A stretch of 64,000 bases of DNA, from the NCBI RefSeq assembly GCF_001517665.2, contig NZ_LN999806.1, positions 116,851 to 180,850 of the forward strand, read 5' to 3'. The notes beneath the pieces are model-generated. The model was not told the DNA's origin. It made no database searches and saw nothing but the letters and a program-made list of their open reading frames with translations. Every line of letters begins with the position of its first letter. Position 1 is the first letter of the stretch. The translations under genes and the position numbers were made by a program. Source of the DNA: Peptoniphilus phoceensis. Its GTDB lineage: Bacteria > Bacillota > Clostridia > Tissierellales > Peptoniphilaceae. Positions 54,772 through 63,401 of the stretch are shown piece after piece.

Positions 54772-55025
54772 CTAGTTTAAGATGCTATAAAAAATCTTAT
54801 TCAGGTAAATCTTACATATTTTATTATATAGATTTAGAATCGGTCTGAATTTTTTATTGTTTTCTCTTCTAATTTTCCTATATTCTTCAAGGCTAATTTC
54901 ATCTAAAAAAAGAGATCTTGAATGAATTTATCCGATAGATAGAAATTAAGCTCTGCCTTTAAATCTCTTTCCAAATATTCAGTCTTTATAATTTCTTGTC
55001 TACCTTCAAGCTTTTTTACTTTCAT
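54772..55025 (-). pseudogene. Frameshifted mobile-element gene (SHOCT-like, recombinase-associated)
   Basis: From an ATG at 55025 behind AGGAGGTGGAG: MKVKKLEGRQEIIKTEYLER, then KFIQDLFF. A frameshift in a T run near 54906 follows, and the reading goes on LDEISLEEYRKIRRENNKKF and RPIL. The start and the ISLEEYRKIR tail match small genes that accompany serine recombinases. Its recombinase is gone. It marks an insertion or deletion scar between clusters A and B. Confidence 0.55.
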
Positions 55026-55189
55026 ACTCCACCTCCTATATCACAGGCAAAGAAATCAGATCTATTTTTTACCTTAATTTTCTTTCCTCTATATTCCTTA
55101 GGACAAGTTGGGTAATTTTGAGTAAAATAAATAAGCATACAAGATTCTGATATGCTTGTATGCTTACTTAAATCTTTAATTTTTATCAT
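55022..55189 (-). CDS. Small mobile-element protein of unknown function
   Basis: This 55-residue ORF starts MIKIKDLSKHTSISESCMLI and has a later KEYRGKKIKVKNRSDFFACD. Its stop overlaps the next ATG (ATGA). It carries three cysteines but lies in mobile-element debris, and its Lys-rich composition and coupling to the SHOCT-like gene argue against a RiPP precursor. A hairpin (GCATACAAG/CTTGTATGC) lies within it. Confidence 0.45.
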   Translation of the reverse strand: MIKIKDLSKHTSISESCMLIYFTQNYPTCPKEYRGKKIKVKNRSDFFACDIGGGV

Positions 55190-55273
55190 TTAAATATGTC
55201 TAGCTTAATTTTATTATCCAAGTTTTAACTAAAAATAATCTTACACATAGGATGAACATCTCCTATTAATTTA

Positions 55274-56914
55274 TTATTTATATGAAATCATATCAAAATA
55301 ATCTCCTTTACTTTCATAAACAATATCGCAATATTCTAAAACTTTAAATCTATGTGTAATTACTATGATTATTTTGTTATTGAATTTAGTAACAATATTC
55401 TTAATAATTTCTTCTTCATTAACCATATCCATATTAGATGTAAACTCGTCTAATATCAATACATCCTTATCTTTAAGTAATGCCTTTGCCAAACATAATC
55501 TTTGTTTTTCTCCAACTGACATAGAAAACTCTGATCCTATAACCGAATTAATTCCGTTATCTAATTGATTTATTTTACTGAGTAAATTAACATCATCCAA
55601 AACTTTATAGATTATTCTTTCTTCAACATTATTATCAAGCGTTAGATATGATTTAATGCTGACTTTAGGGATAATAATTTCTTGTGTGACAAGTGAAATT
55701 CTATCTCTTATCGAAAATTTATCTATATATTTTATATTTATATTATTCACTCTAAGTTCTCCATCTTCTGCATTCCAGAACCCTAATAGAAGCTTCAATA
55801 GAGTAGTTTTTCCTGTACCACTTTTCCCAATGATACCGTATTTTTTTCCTTTTTGAAAATGTAAGTTTATATTATTTAGTATATTTTTTGACTCACCATA
55901 GTTGAACTTAACACTATTATAATCAATTGTTTCAACAGTATGAATTTGTTCTTTTGCATTTATGGAATTATCTAGTGCAAGTTCAAAATTGTTTACTCTC
56001 TCTAAAGAAATGAGAGTAGACCTAATTTCATAATTCATATTAGTTAATCCTAAAATAGGTCCTAAAAGCATAGAAGAATACGACATAAAAGCTATAATTT
56101 CTCCAAATGACATAAGTGATTTTATAACGAGAATCCCACCAATAAACCAAATAATAATCTGTGAAATAGCACTAACAAATTTTCCAGAAAACGCATTTAA
56201 AAATGATAAATTCATAGCATCAATAAATTTATTTTGTGTACATATCTCCTCTTTCAATGAACGCTTAGCATAATATTCACATTCATTTGATAATACAATA
56301 TTTTCAATATCGCTAATAAAATCATATAAAACCTGTTTATTTGTATCTTTTTGTTTAATAAAAACTTTTGTCTTATCTTGCACTTTACGAGATAGCTTAT
56401 TGTTAATAGATACTATCACAAGCTGTAATAGTATAACAGCCATAAAAAGTAGAGTGTTCATTCTAAATAAAAATATAGCCGCTATAGAACCCATTAAAAC
56501 ATTTTTAAAAAGTTCAAAAAAGATAGTTGTAAATGATGCACCTATTTGTTCTAAATCATCACTAATGATATTAACTATCTTACCCGTGCTGTAGTCTTTT
56601 AGAACGTTCCCTTGAATATTCTTAATTCTGTTTAGTATAAGCGTTCTTTTATTTATCAAATACTCTTTCTTTAATTTAACCCTATTTATATTAGCTAAAT
56701 ACTCAAAAATATGTTGAAAAAAGACCATAATAATATACAAAGCAGTCCAAGTTAATAAGACCTCTTGATTTTTAGCAGCTATACCTTTATCAACTATCAT
56801 TTTTAAGGTATATGGGAGCAATAACATTAATGCGATATTTATAAAGGAAAACAAAAAGCATAATATTTGCTCTTTTTTAAATTTTTTAAATTCTTTTATT
56901 ATATCAACAAACAT
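55274..56914 (-). CDS. ABC exporter of cluster A (fused membrane and ATPase domains)
   Basis: In this 546-residue protein the membrane domain (residues about 15-300) is followed by an ATPase with GIIGKSGTGKTTLLK, a variant signature SMSVGEKQRLCLAKALL and VLILDEFTSNMD. No peptidase domain is present. Likely exports the product of precursor A. It starts 15 bases after the permease stop. It is a homologue, not a copy, of the cluster B exporter. Confidence 0.88.
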   Translation of the reverse strand: MFVDIIKEFKKFKKEQILCFLFSFINIALMLLLPYTLKMIVDKGIAAKNQEVLLTWTALYIIMVFFQHIFEYLANINRVKLKKEYLINKRTLILNRIKNIQGNVLKDYSTGKIVNIISDDLEQIGASFTTIFFELFKNVLMGSIAAIFLFRMNTLLFMAVILLQLVIVSINNKLSRKVQDKTKVFIKQKDTNKQVLYDFISDIENIVLSNECEYYAKRSLKEEICTQNKFIDAMNLSFLNAFSGKFVSAISQIIIWFIGGILVIKSLMSFGEIIAFMSYSSMLLGPILGLTNMNYEIRSTLISLERVNNFELALDNSINAKEQIHTVETIDYNSVKFNYGESKNILNNINLHFQKGKKYGIIGKSGTGKTTLLKLLLGFWNAEDGELRVNNINIKYIDKFSIRDRISLVTQEIIIPKVSIKSYLTLDNNVEERIIYKVLDDVNLLSKINQLDNGINSVIGSEFSMSVGEKQRLCLAKALLKDKDVLILDEFTSNMDMVNEEEIIKNIVTKFNNKIIIVITHRFKVLEYCDIVYESKGDYFDMISYK

Positions 56915-56929
56915 TAGCTACTCCCTACT

Positions 56930-58849
56930 CTACTCATATATTTTGTTACATAAAATTCTATTTAGACTTATATTATATACAAACATGATTAACAAATATA
57001 ATAACAATGAAATCGTAGCAAATGCAAATATGTACATATCATTATCTAAATATTGATTTGTAAAATAATACATTGATACAGTCCCAGTAACCAAACTTAG
57101 CAATATCATTTCGGTAGCATTTATAAAGAACGCCTTGTTCCTAAACGCATTATATTGACTAATCTGTTCAAGACTCCATCCTAAATCAAAATATATTTTA
57201 TTTTCTATATAGATTTTGTCTAAATTTTTAATGCTATAAAAAGCGATATTATTAATAGCGATCAATATCAAAATCGACGCCATAAAAACTCCAAAAATAG
57301 TTAATATCGATAACCCAACCAGACCATTTAGTCTACTCCACTCTTTCAAGACAACTTTAATTGTTATATGCTCTTTTTCATTATCCATGACTAAATTAGT
57401 TGAAGAATTTAAAGTCTTATATAGTTCATTTTTTAATTGAGCTTTCGGCTGATTTTTGAAACTTACCATCATAACATTCCTCTTTACAGGAAGTTGCATG
57501 TCATTAATTACTTCATCATTAAATACTAATAACTCAAATTTTCCATTTATATTACATTGTAGAAATGGAAAATTTTGAATACTTTCAGCCATATAAAAGT
57601 CTTTGTTATTGATGCTAATTTGATTATTTTTAACTTCATCCTTTATCCTTTTTTCAATAATCATATCCTCTACTTGCACTAAGTATTGATAATCAGATAA
57701 ATTGATTGGGTCTTTATTCAACATTTTACGTAAATAATTATAATCGCTTAATTTTATACACTGTGTAGGTAAATTATATTTTTTTAAATCTTCGTTTGAG
57801 TATACCTTGTATTCAATCTTATAATTTACGTTATTAAAATCAATTTTATCTTTCACATTACTAAAGTCGACACTCTTGGCATCTACTGATACAGCCAGAT
57901 CAAATGGGGCTTCTTTAGCTATATTTTCTTTATATGAATATCCAATCGTCAATGAACCAAATAAAAATAAGCACGATAAACAAAGAATCGTCGTTGATAA
58001 GCACTGATTCCTGTAATATTTTTTCCAATTTCGTATAACTTCTTGCGAAAAAACATATTTAAAAAAATTTTTAGATGAAAATTTTACATTTTTATTTAAT
58101 CTTGTTAAAATAATCATCTTGGTTAATCTATATATAAGAAAAGAACAAGATATTAAGCTCGCCATAATATAATATATTGTAATATCATATTGTATATTTT
58201 TTGTAATTAAAAAAATAAAAAAAACTGTTAAAGCTAGTATTCCAGCTGTAATAACGGAGTATCTAAAAAGATTGTTGTCTCTTAAAATCGAATCTTCAAC
58301 CTTTAAAATATTTTCATAATATATTAAATCCTTAACATCCTTTCTCTTTAAAATAATATATGCAACCAAATAGTTAGTACACAAAATCATAAGCAGCAGT
58401 AAAATATACTCCGTAAAAGTTTTAAATCCTATTATATCTATCTCTATATTAGATATTTCAAATATTAATTCTAAAAGTATGACAATACAATGACTATATA
58501 TAGTACCTAAAATCACACCGATAATTGATGCAATAAAAAAACTTTCTAATAAGTTGACGTTTATCATACGAGCCAAAAAGGCAATTCTATTTCCGGCTAA
58601 AGAATATATACCTAATTTTTCTCTTTCCCTTATAATGACTTGTGTTATTCCATCAATGGCAAATTTAATTGTTACAAGAAATGAAACAACAAATATAACT
58701 GAAAAGAATACTTTCATATTTTCCATATTTTCTGCCAATTCGTATATTCCTTCACTATTGCTCAAAATTAAGACAGCATAAAAGAACATAAAAATTAACG
58801 ACATACTAAACATATAATGATAATTTTTATTACCTCCTTGCCCTATCAT
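56930..58849 (-). CDS. BceB-like ABC permease (peptide sensing/resistance type)
   Basis: This 639-residue protein has ten hydrophobic segments with a large extracytoplasmic domain of about 200 residues between segments 7 and 8, the layout and size of BceB permeases that free targets from peptide antibiotics. The ATG at 58849 is chosen as GAGGG lies 5 bases ahead and the ATPase stop ends one base before. Probably confers self-immunity to the cluster A product. No BceRS two-component system is nearby. Confidence 0.8.
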   Translation of the reverse strand: MIGQGGNKNYHYMFSMSLIFMFFYAVLILSNSEGIYELAENMENMKVFFSVIFVVSFLVTIKFAIDGITQVIIREREKLGIYSLAGNRIAFLARMINVNLLESFFIASIIGVILGTIYSHCIVILLELIFEISNIEIDIIGFKTFTEYILLLLMILCTNYLVAYIILKRKDVKDLIYYENILKVEDSILRDNNLFRYSVITAGILALTVFFIFLITKNIQYDITIYYIMASLISCSFLIYRLTKMIILTRLNKNVKFSSKNFFKYVFSQEVIRNWKKYYRNQCLSTTILCLSCLFLFGSLTIGYSYKENIAKEAPFDLAVSVDAKSVDFSNVKDKIDFNNVNYKIEYKVYSNEDLKKYNLPTQCIKLSDYNYLRKMLNKDPINLSDYQYLVQVEDMIIEKRIKDEVKNNQISINNKDFYMAESIQNFPFLQCNINGKFELLVFNDEVINDMQLPVKRNVMMVSFKNQPKAQLKNELYKTLNSSTNLVMDNEKEHITIKVVLKEWSRLNGLVGLSILTIFGVFMASILILIAINNIAFYSIKNLDKIYIENKIYFDLGWSLEQISQYNAFRNKAFFINATEMILLSLVTGTVSMYYFTNQYLDNDMYIFAFATISLLLYLLIMFVYNISLNRILCNKIYE

Positions 58850-58850
58850 A

Positions 58851-59555
58851 TTATCCCTCATTACTCTCTTGATAAAATAGTTTTTCTGCACTGTTTAAAT
58901 TATCTAATTCTATAAGATGTCCATGTCTAATAAAATATACTTTATTACATACTCTAGCAACTTCAAGATCATGTGTTACCATTAATAAAGTTATATTAAA
59001 TTTTGTAACGACATCATCTAGATAGATAATGAGCTCCTTAGATGTATAAATATCAAGTGCAGATGTAATTTCATCAGCTACCACTAATTTTGGTTTTTTT
59101 ATAATCGCTCTTGCAATAGCAGCTCTCTGCTTTTCTCCACCAGATAATTCTGATGGATACCTTTTTAATAAATTCTCGATATTTAACACATCTATAAGTT
59201 TGTTAAAATATTCATCTTTTTTAATATCCTTTCCAGCACTTCTACTTGGTAATAATATGTTTTCTTCAATATTAAAATTCTCCAATAGTCCAAAATCTTG
59301 AAAGATAAACCCTAATTGATCTCTACGCAACTCAGCTATATCAGAATTTTTTAATTTTCTCAAATAGTTATTAAAAAGATAAACATTCCCGGAATAATTA
59401 GAATCTATCGTTGCTATAATATTTAAAAGCGTTGTCTTACCACTACCGCTCTTCCCTAAGATAACTACTCGATCTCCTTGTTCAACCTCGAAATTAATAT
59501 TTTCCAAAATCATCTTATCGGCGTATGATTTGCTTACGTTTTCTAATCGAATCAT
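58851..59555 (-). CDS. BceA-like ABC ATPase
   Basis: This 234-residue ATPase has Walker A GKSGSGKTT, FQDFGLLENFNIEENILLPS, signature [16 protein letters not shown] and VVADEITSALD. It pairs with the 10-segment permease. The ATG at 59555 has GGAGG ahead; 14 extra upstream codons of the open frame overlap that site. Confidence 0.9.
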   Translation of the reverse strand: MIRLENVSKSYADKMILENINFEVEQGDRVVILGKSGSGKTTLLNIIATIDSNYSGNVYLFNNYLRKLKNSDIAELRRDQLGFIFQDFGLLENFNIEENILLPSRSAGKDIKKDEYFNKLIDVLNIENLLKRYPSELSGGEKQRAAIARAIIKKPKLVVADEITSALDIYTSKELIIYLDDVVTKFNITLLMVTHDLEVARVCNKVYFIRHGHLIELDNLNSAEKLFYQESNEG

Positions 59556-59587
59556 ATTTCTTCCTCCAAATCCCGTAGTTATAAAAT

Positions 59588-60342
59588 TTAACTCCACATA
59601 TTTTTTATAATGTTAATACTAATGTCAGAAATACAATAATTTGAAATATTGTTTAATTCTATATAGTCTCCCTGAATAAATCTATTACCTATTATATTTA
59701 GGTTAAAACCGTTTCCACTAGATATGATGCTCTCAAATTCAAATTTTGAAACGCTAAGTTCATATATAGCATTATATTCCTAATGCAAAGTTTTTTGAAC
59801 AGTATTTTTACCAAAGGTGCTTTCAGTACCTATAACAACTTTTTTATTATTGTTCACTCTTATTCCTGTTACAGGATCAGCTGCAGAAATAATTCCTTTT
59901 CCAACTAATAATACAATTCTAGAAAATTTGCTATCATGATTTTTAGAAGGCAAGTCTGTACCCTCTTTTTTATAAGACTAAATTTATATCTTCCATAAAA
60001 AATATCCATCATGCAAATTGTTTGCATGAAATTGCCACCTATACAATTCCTTGAATCTAGAATTATACTGGATATACTATTATGGTTTTCTATATTTTCA
60101 CTTAGTTCATCAATATAACTCTGGTTTATATATTTAATTCTATTATATAGTGAATTATTCACTATATTAAATTTTACATTAGTTCTATTACTTTCATTAT
60201 CATACTTATGTACTTTAATGATTATTGCATATTTATCTCTTCTATTTATGCCATAAAATATTGCAGATATATCTGTTTCATAATCATACTCATCACTATA
60301 CAGCCAATTTCATTTTATCGTTTTTAATATTGTGCTATACAT
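59588..60342 (-). pseudogene. Decayed S41 (C-terminal-processing) peptidase gene of cluster A
   Basis: Pieces on the minus strand read ISSIILDSRNCIGGNFMQT (the S41 strand with GG), VLLVGKGIISAADPVTGI (place of the catalytic Ser) and VVIGTESTFGKNTVQ (the TFGKGSVQ-like block). Three lesions are visible: a TGA at codon 11, a frameshift near 59905-59950, and a TAG at 59780. The intact protein would have had about 250 residues. Position between the radical SAM and ABC genes suggests a former leader or maturation protease. Confidence 0.75.
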
Positions 60343-60355
60343 ATTAGAACACCTA

Positions 60356-61705
60356 CTATTTTTCATAATAAAAGAAAATTCGCTTCTCCTCACTACTTAA
60401 TCCGATATATAGTTCTATTATTTTAGGCATAATACTTTTCAAATAATTGCACGTTAAATCATAAGGTCTTTTTAAATCTTTATTCGAAGACATATTCTCT
60501 GCAGGACATCCGCCTCCACATATACTTGATATCCAACACTCTCGGCAAACCGTATCATGAGTTTGTATCAGAGCTTCAATCATTCCATTTTTTCTATCAT
60601 CTTCAATAACATTATGATTCATAATATTTCCGTAACTCAATTCTGGTGCAGCAACAAATCTATGGCATCCATGGAATGATCCGTCAATATCGACTGTCAG
60701 CATATTATTGCATGCCCCACAAAACTTTCTTCTAAGTCCACCTCTATTCAATCTGTTAAGAAATGCCATAATATTAGACATCCTTAAGCAATAATCATAG
60801 TCTTTTGACTTAAGTTTCTTCTCAAAGGTATCAATAAGTTCCAAGTAACTAATAATTAACTTATCATAAGCATCTTTATCCATAAATTCAATGGATGGGG
60901 AGATATGAATCGATCTAAATCCCAATCCATAAAGATGCTCGTATACATCTTTTATTTTTGGATTGTATTTTGTAAGAGTCGCTCTTGCAGCTACATTTTT
61001 AAATCCCAAATAGTTTTTTACATTATACACTACATCATCATATGTTCCCTCTTTATTAGCATAGAATCTATTTCGATTATGTGTTTTTGCATCACCATCT
61101 ATGCTGATGGTTACACTGAATTTATTCTCGATTATAAATTTAGCGATCTCCGTATTTAAAAGAGTTGCATTTGTAGTAGTACTAAAACCTACTTCCTTCC
61201 CTAACTTCTCAGCTTTTTTCTTAGAATACTCCACGCAAAATTTAAATAAATTTTTGTTTAAAAGAGGTTCTCCTCCAAACAAAATGATTGATATTCTGTC
61301 TGTGGTAAAGTTATCAAAAGCATAATCAATCGCCATTTTAGCAGTAGATTCTTTCATTAGACCTTTGTTGCAATATTCTCCATCACCTGCATAACAATAA
61401 TTACATCTCAGATTGCAATCCTGAGATAACATTAAAACTAATGCTGAAGGTTGTGACTTATTAATTTTAGATTTCCAATCTGGCTCTTTAAAAGAATCAG
61501 TAAAAAATCCTGCTTTATCCAAAATTTGCATAATTTCCTGATCTTTTTCAGAATCGCTATCATAAGCAAATAATGCATCTGACTCATTAATCATATTCTT
61601 AACATAGTCATCTATTTCAAACAGAGATGCTGTATCAGATATAAAAATATAATTTTTACCGTTATTTTTAATGAGTCTATGAGTTTTTACTTTTAATGTT
61701 TTCAT
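60356..61705 (-). CDS. Radical SAM/SPASM peptide maturase of cluster A (SCIFF/ranthipeptide-like)
   Basis: The protein has 449 residues. Residues 1-80 form a PqqD-like N-terminal unit (FISDTASLFEIDDYVKNMI). Radical SAM motif QDCNLRCNYCYAGDGEY is at about 94-110, and the CYAGxGEY stretch is shared with SCIFF and other thioether-forming maturases. The SPASM half has CGACNNMLTVDIDGSFHGC and CRECWISSICGGGCPAE. It probably couples Cys sulfur to side-chain carbons of precursor A. It starts 113 bases after the precursor stop, beyond a strong hairpin. Confidence 0.93.
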   Translation of the reverse strand: MKTLKVKTHRLIKNNGKNYIFISDTASLFEIDDYVKNMINESDALFAYDSDSEKDQEIMQILDKAGFFTDSFKEPDWKSKINKSQPSALVLMLSQDCNLRCNYCYAGDGEYCNKGLMKESTAKMAIDYAFDNFTTDRISIILFGGEPLLNKNLFKFCVEYSKKKAEKLGKEVGFSTTTNATLLNTEIAKFIIENKFSVTISIDGDAKTHNRNRFYANKEGTYDDVVYNVKNYLGFKNVAARATLTKYNPKIKDVYEHLYGLGFRSIHISPSIEFMDKDAYDKLIISYLELIDTFEKKLKSKDYDYCLRMSNIMAFLNRLNRGGLRRKFCGACNNMLTVDIDGSFHGCHRFVAAPELSYGNIMNHNVIEDDRKNGMIEALIQTHDTVCRECWISSICGGGCPAENMSSNKDLKRPYDLTCNYLKSIMPKIIELYIGLSSEEKRIFFYYEK

Positions 61706-61749
61706 ATCATAACTCCTATATAGTTTAATTTATTAGAATAGAACATAAA

Positions 61750-61778
61750 AATATAGGAGAGGATTTCTCTCCTATATT
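61750..61778 (-). terminator. Hairpin after precursor A (attenuating terminator)
   Basis: AATATAGGAGAG (61750-61761) pairs perfectly with CTCTCCTATATT (61767-61778) around a 5-base loop; on the minus strand TTTTTATG follows. A second hairpin (AATAATTAG/CTAATTATT, about 61789-61816) directly follows the precursor stop. Together they would make the precursor the most abundant transcript of the operon. Confidence 0.8.
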
Positions 61779-61818
61779 CGGTTACTCAAATAATTAGTTT
61801 CATAATGCTAATTATTGT

Positions 61819-61986
61819 TTACACCCAGTCTTTAACTAAAGGCCAACACCATTCTGAATCACACAGAGTGCAACTGTCACGAGTGTCACAGAATTCACAT
61901 ATATCCTTTGAATCAATATTTGAGTTTCCAGCATTCGCATCTGCCCAATAACCTTTTTCTGCTACTTCATTAATTGCTTTAATCAT
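61819..61986 (-). CDS. RiPP precursor peptide A (55 residues, three Cx3D motifs)
   Basis: From the ATG at 61986 the ORF reads MIKAINEVAEKGYWADANAG as leader-like part, then a Cys-rich part KDICEFCDTRDSC, TLCDSEWCW and the end PLVKDWV. Cysteines are at 30, 33, 39, 42 and 47. C30-D34, C33-D37 and C39-D43 are each Cx3D, the acceptor pattern of Cys-to-Asp thioethers in freyrasin-type ranthipeptides. AAAAGGAGG precedes the ATG by a suitable distance. It lies directly upstream of the SCIFF-like maturase. Confidence 0.82.
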   Translation of the reverse strand: MIKAINEVAEKGYWADANAGNSNIDSKDICEFCDTRDSCTLCDSEWCWPLVKDWV

Positions 61987-62160
61987 TTCCGTTCCTCCTT
62001 TTTGTTTGATTTATATTAAAGTCTTTTGATAAGACCTCAATATCCCGCTAATACTAAACCTTGCTTTTTTAAAAAACTTTACTACAACATTCGTCTAATT
62101 CTTCGGTTCATTATACTGTCTCTTGCAACGATGAAATTGAAATCCATCGTTCTAACTTAC

Positions 62161-62437
62161 TTATGTACTGTATTTTTCATTTTCATACTTTGAAAATAAA
62201 GACTCCAGCTGATTTAAATCTTTGAGGCTTGGCAAATCTTTTAGCATTTTATATTCATCTAGAAAACATTCTAAAATTTTTCCAGTTTCTAAGCCATAGA
62301 AAAAATATCTTCCATCTATAGCAAAAGTTTTCCAAGTCTTTTTCAATACTTGTTCTCAATAATATAATCTTCAAGAAAATCATATTTTCGTGATTAATAT
62401 CACCCCTAATGACGTTATCATAACTAGAATATATCAA
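62161..62437 (-). pseudogene. Frameshifted small gene upstream of precursor A
   Basis: Three frames join to one protein: MIYSSYDNVIRGDINHENMI, then EDYIIENKY, then KTWKTFAIDGRYFFYGLETG and a tail ending ENEKYST. At least two frameshifts near 62345-62385 break it. The intact product would have about 90 residues; family unknown. Its position suggests a former regulator or accessory gene of cluster A. Confidence 0.45.
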
Positions 62438-62596
62438 ATTAACCTTTCCTACATCAGCTTAAAATAAATTAAATTTAAATATAATCAACTACACTAATAA
62501 AAATAGATATATCAAAATAAAACTTTCAATACAAACGTCTGATTTTATCTAGTCACTTCCACTCCTCTATGATTATTATATAATACTTCTTAGCAT

Positions 62597-62616
62597 AATG
62601 CAACTATAGTTGCATT
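62597..62616. repeat. Perfect 20-bp palindrome
   Basis: AATGCAACTATAGTTGCATT is perfectly self-complementary, with no loop. It lies in a non-coding gap (62438-62845), about 160 bases beyond the broken gene. A symmetric binding site for a dimeric regulator is the simplest reading. Confidence 0.5.
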
Positions 62617-62690
62617 TAAGTATAAAGAATCTTTTTCCCCTGCTTTTCTCTATGTTTTCAGTTAAATTTAAAAATCTTTTTTTGCATGTT

Positions 62691-62722
62691 AAAAACCCTT
62701 GAATCATACACGAATCAAGGGT
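62691..62722 (-). terminator. Terminator downstream of the small XRE gene
   Basis: ACCCTTGA (62695-62702) pairs with TCAAGGGT (62715-62722); on the minus strand a T run follows (62691-62695). Confidence 0.8.
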
Positions 62723-62845
62723 CACGATTTATTTTCAAGTAAAGAAAGTGAATTATACAAGCTTGCATATCAGATAGCATTAATTACATTTTCATTAAAA
62801 TTTCTATACATCAATATTAATTTTATTATATAATAACAATTGGAA

Positions 62846-63037
62846 TTATAAATAATAAAATAAGTCTTTAACTTCAACATCTAGAACCTTTGCACAATCA
62901 AAAGCAACTTTTATAGTGGGGGTTTTTTTGAAATTTTCAATATCACCTATATATTGTCTAGTTACTCCAACTGCTTTTGCTAAATCATTTTGTGTCATAT
63001 TTTTCTGTTTTCTTATAGTTTTTATGTTATTACCCAT
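62846..63037 (-). CDS. Small XRE-family regulator (Cro/CI-like)
   Basis: This 63-residue protein is a bare HTH_3 domain (IKTIRKQKNMTQNDLAKAVG, VTRQYIGDIENFKKTP), like short regulators of mobile elements. GAGG precedes the ATG. It may control the element to its right or the peptide clusters to its left; the 20-bp palindrome at 62597 could be its target, though this is a guess. Confidence 0.85.
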   Translation of the reverse strand: MGNNIKTIRKQKNMTQNDLAKAVGVTRQYIGDIENFKKTPTIKVAFDCAKVLDVEVKDLFYYL

Positions 63038-63158
63038 AAATAATACCTCTTTTTAATTAAAAGTTATGATACTGTAGTATAACTTTTATTATCGATAATG
63101 TCAATAATAGTTTCTTTGATTTCTTAATTATCATATAGATTTCTTATTATCTATAGAA

Positions 63159-63380
63159 TTATAATAGTTGATTCAATCTTCTCTGAACAGCATGATAATC
63201 ATATCCAGCATTTGTGGGTCTTTTTTTCCTTTCTTCTCCATTACCCCAATCACCTCGGATAACTTCTCTAGCTAACTCATCGATTGTTTTTCCAACTGGA
63301 AAAACAATCTTTCCATTCTCATCAAATACTTTTAGTCCAAATGACCTGAACCCAAAAATCCGGAATAAGGATGGATGGGT
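63159..63380 (-). pseudogene. Cpl-7 (CW_7) wall-binding repeat fragment
   Basis: The minus strand reads FGLKVFDENGKIVFPVGKTI, DELAREVIRGDWGNGEERKK and AGYDYHAVQRRLNQLL then stop. DELAREVIRGxWGNGxERxxR is the Cpl-7 repeat of phage lysozymes and element-borne wall hydrolases. The frame is closed upstream by a TGA at 63381-63383 and no start fits, so only the tail of a lost hydrolase remains. Confidence 0.65.
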
Positions 63381-63401
63381 TCAGATCAAAACTGCCGATA
63401 T

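Noticed and set aside
55022..55189. Short Cys-containing ORF as a third RiPP precursor
   Set aside because: It is Lys-rich, lacks a leader-like acidic part, overlaps a recombinase-associated gene by ATGA and lies in element debris.
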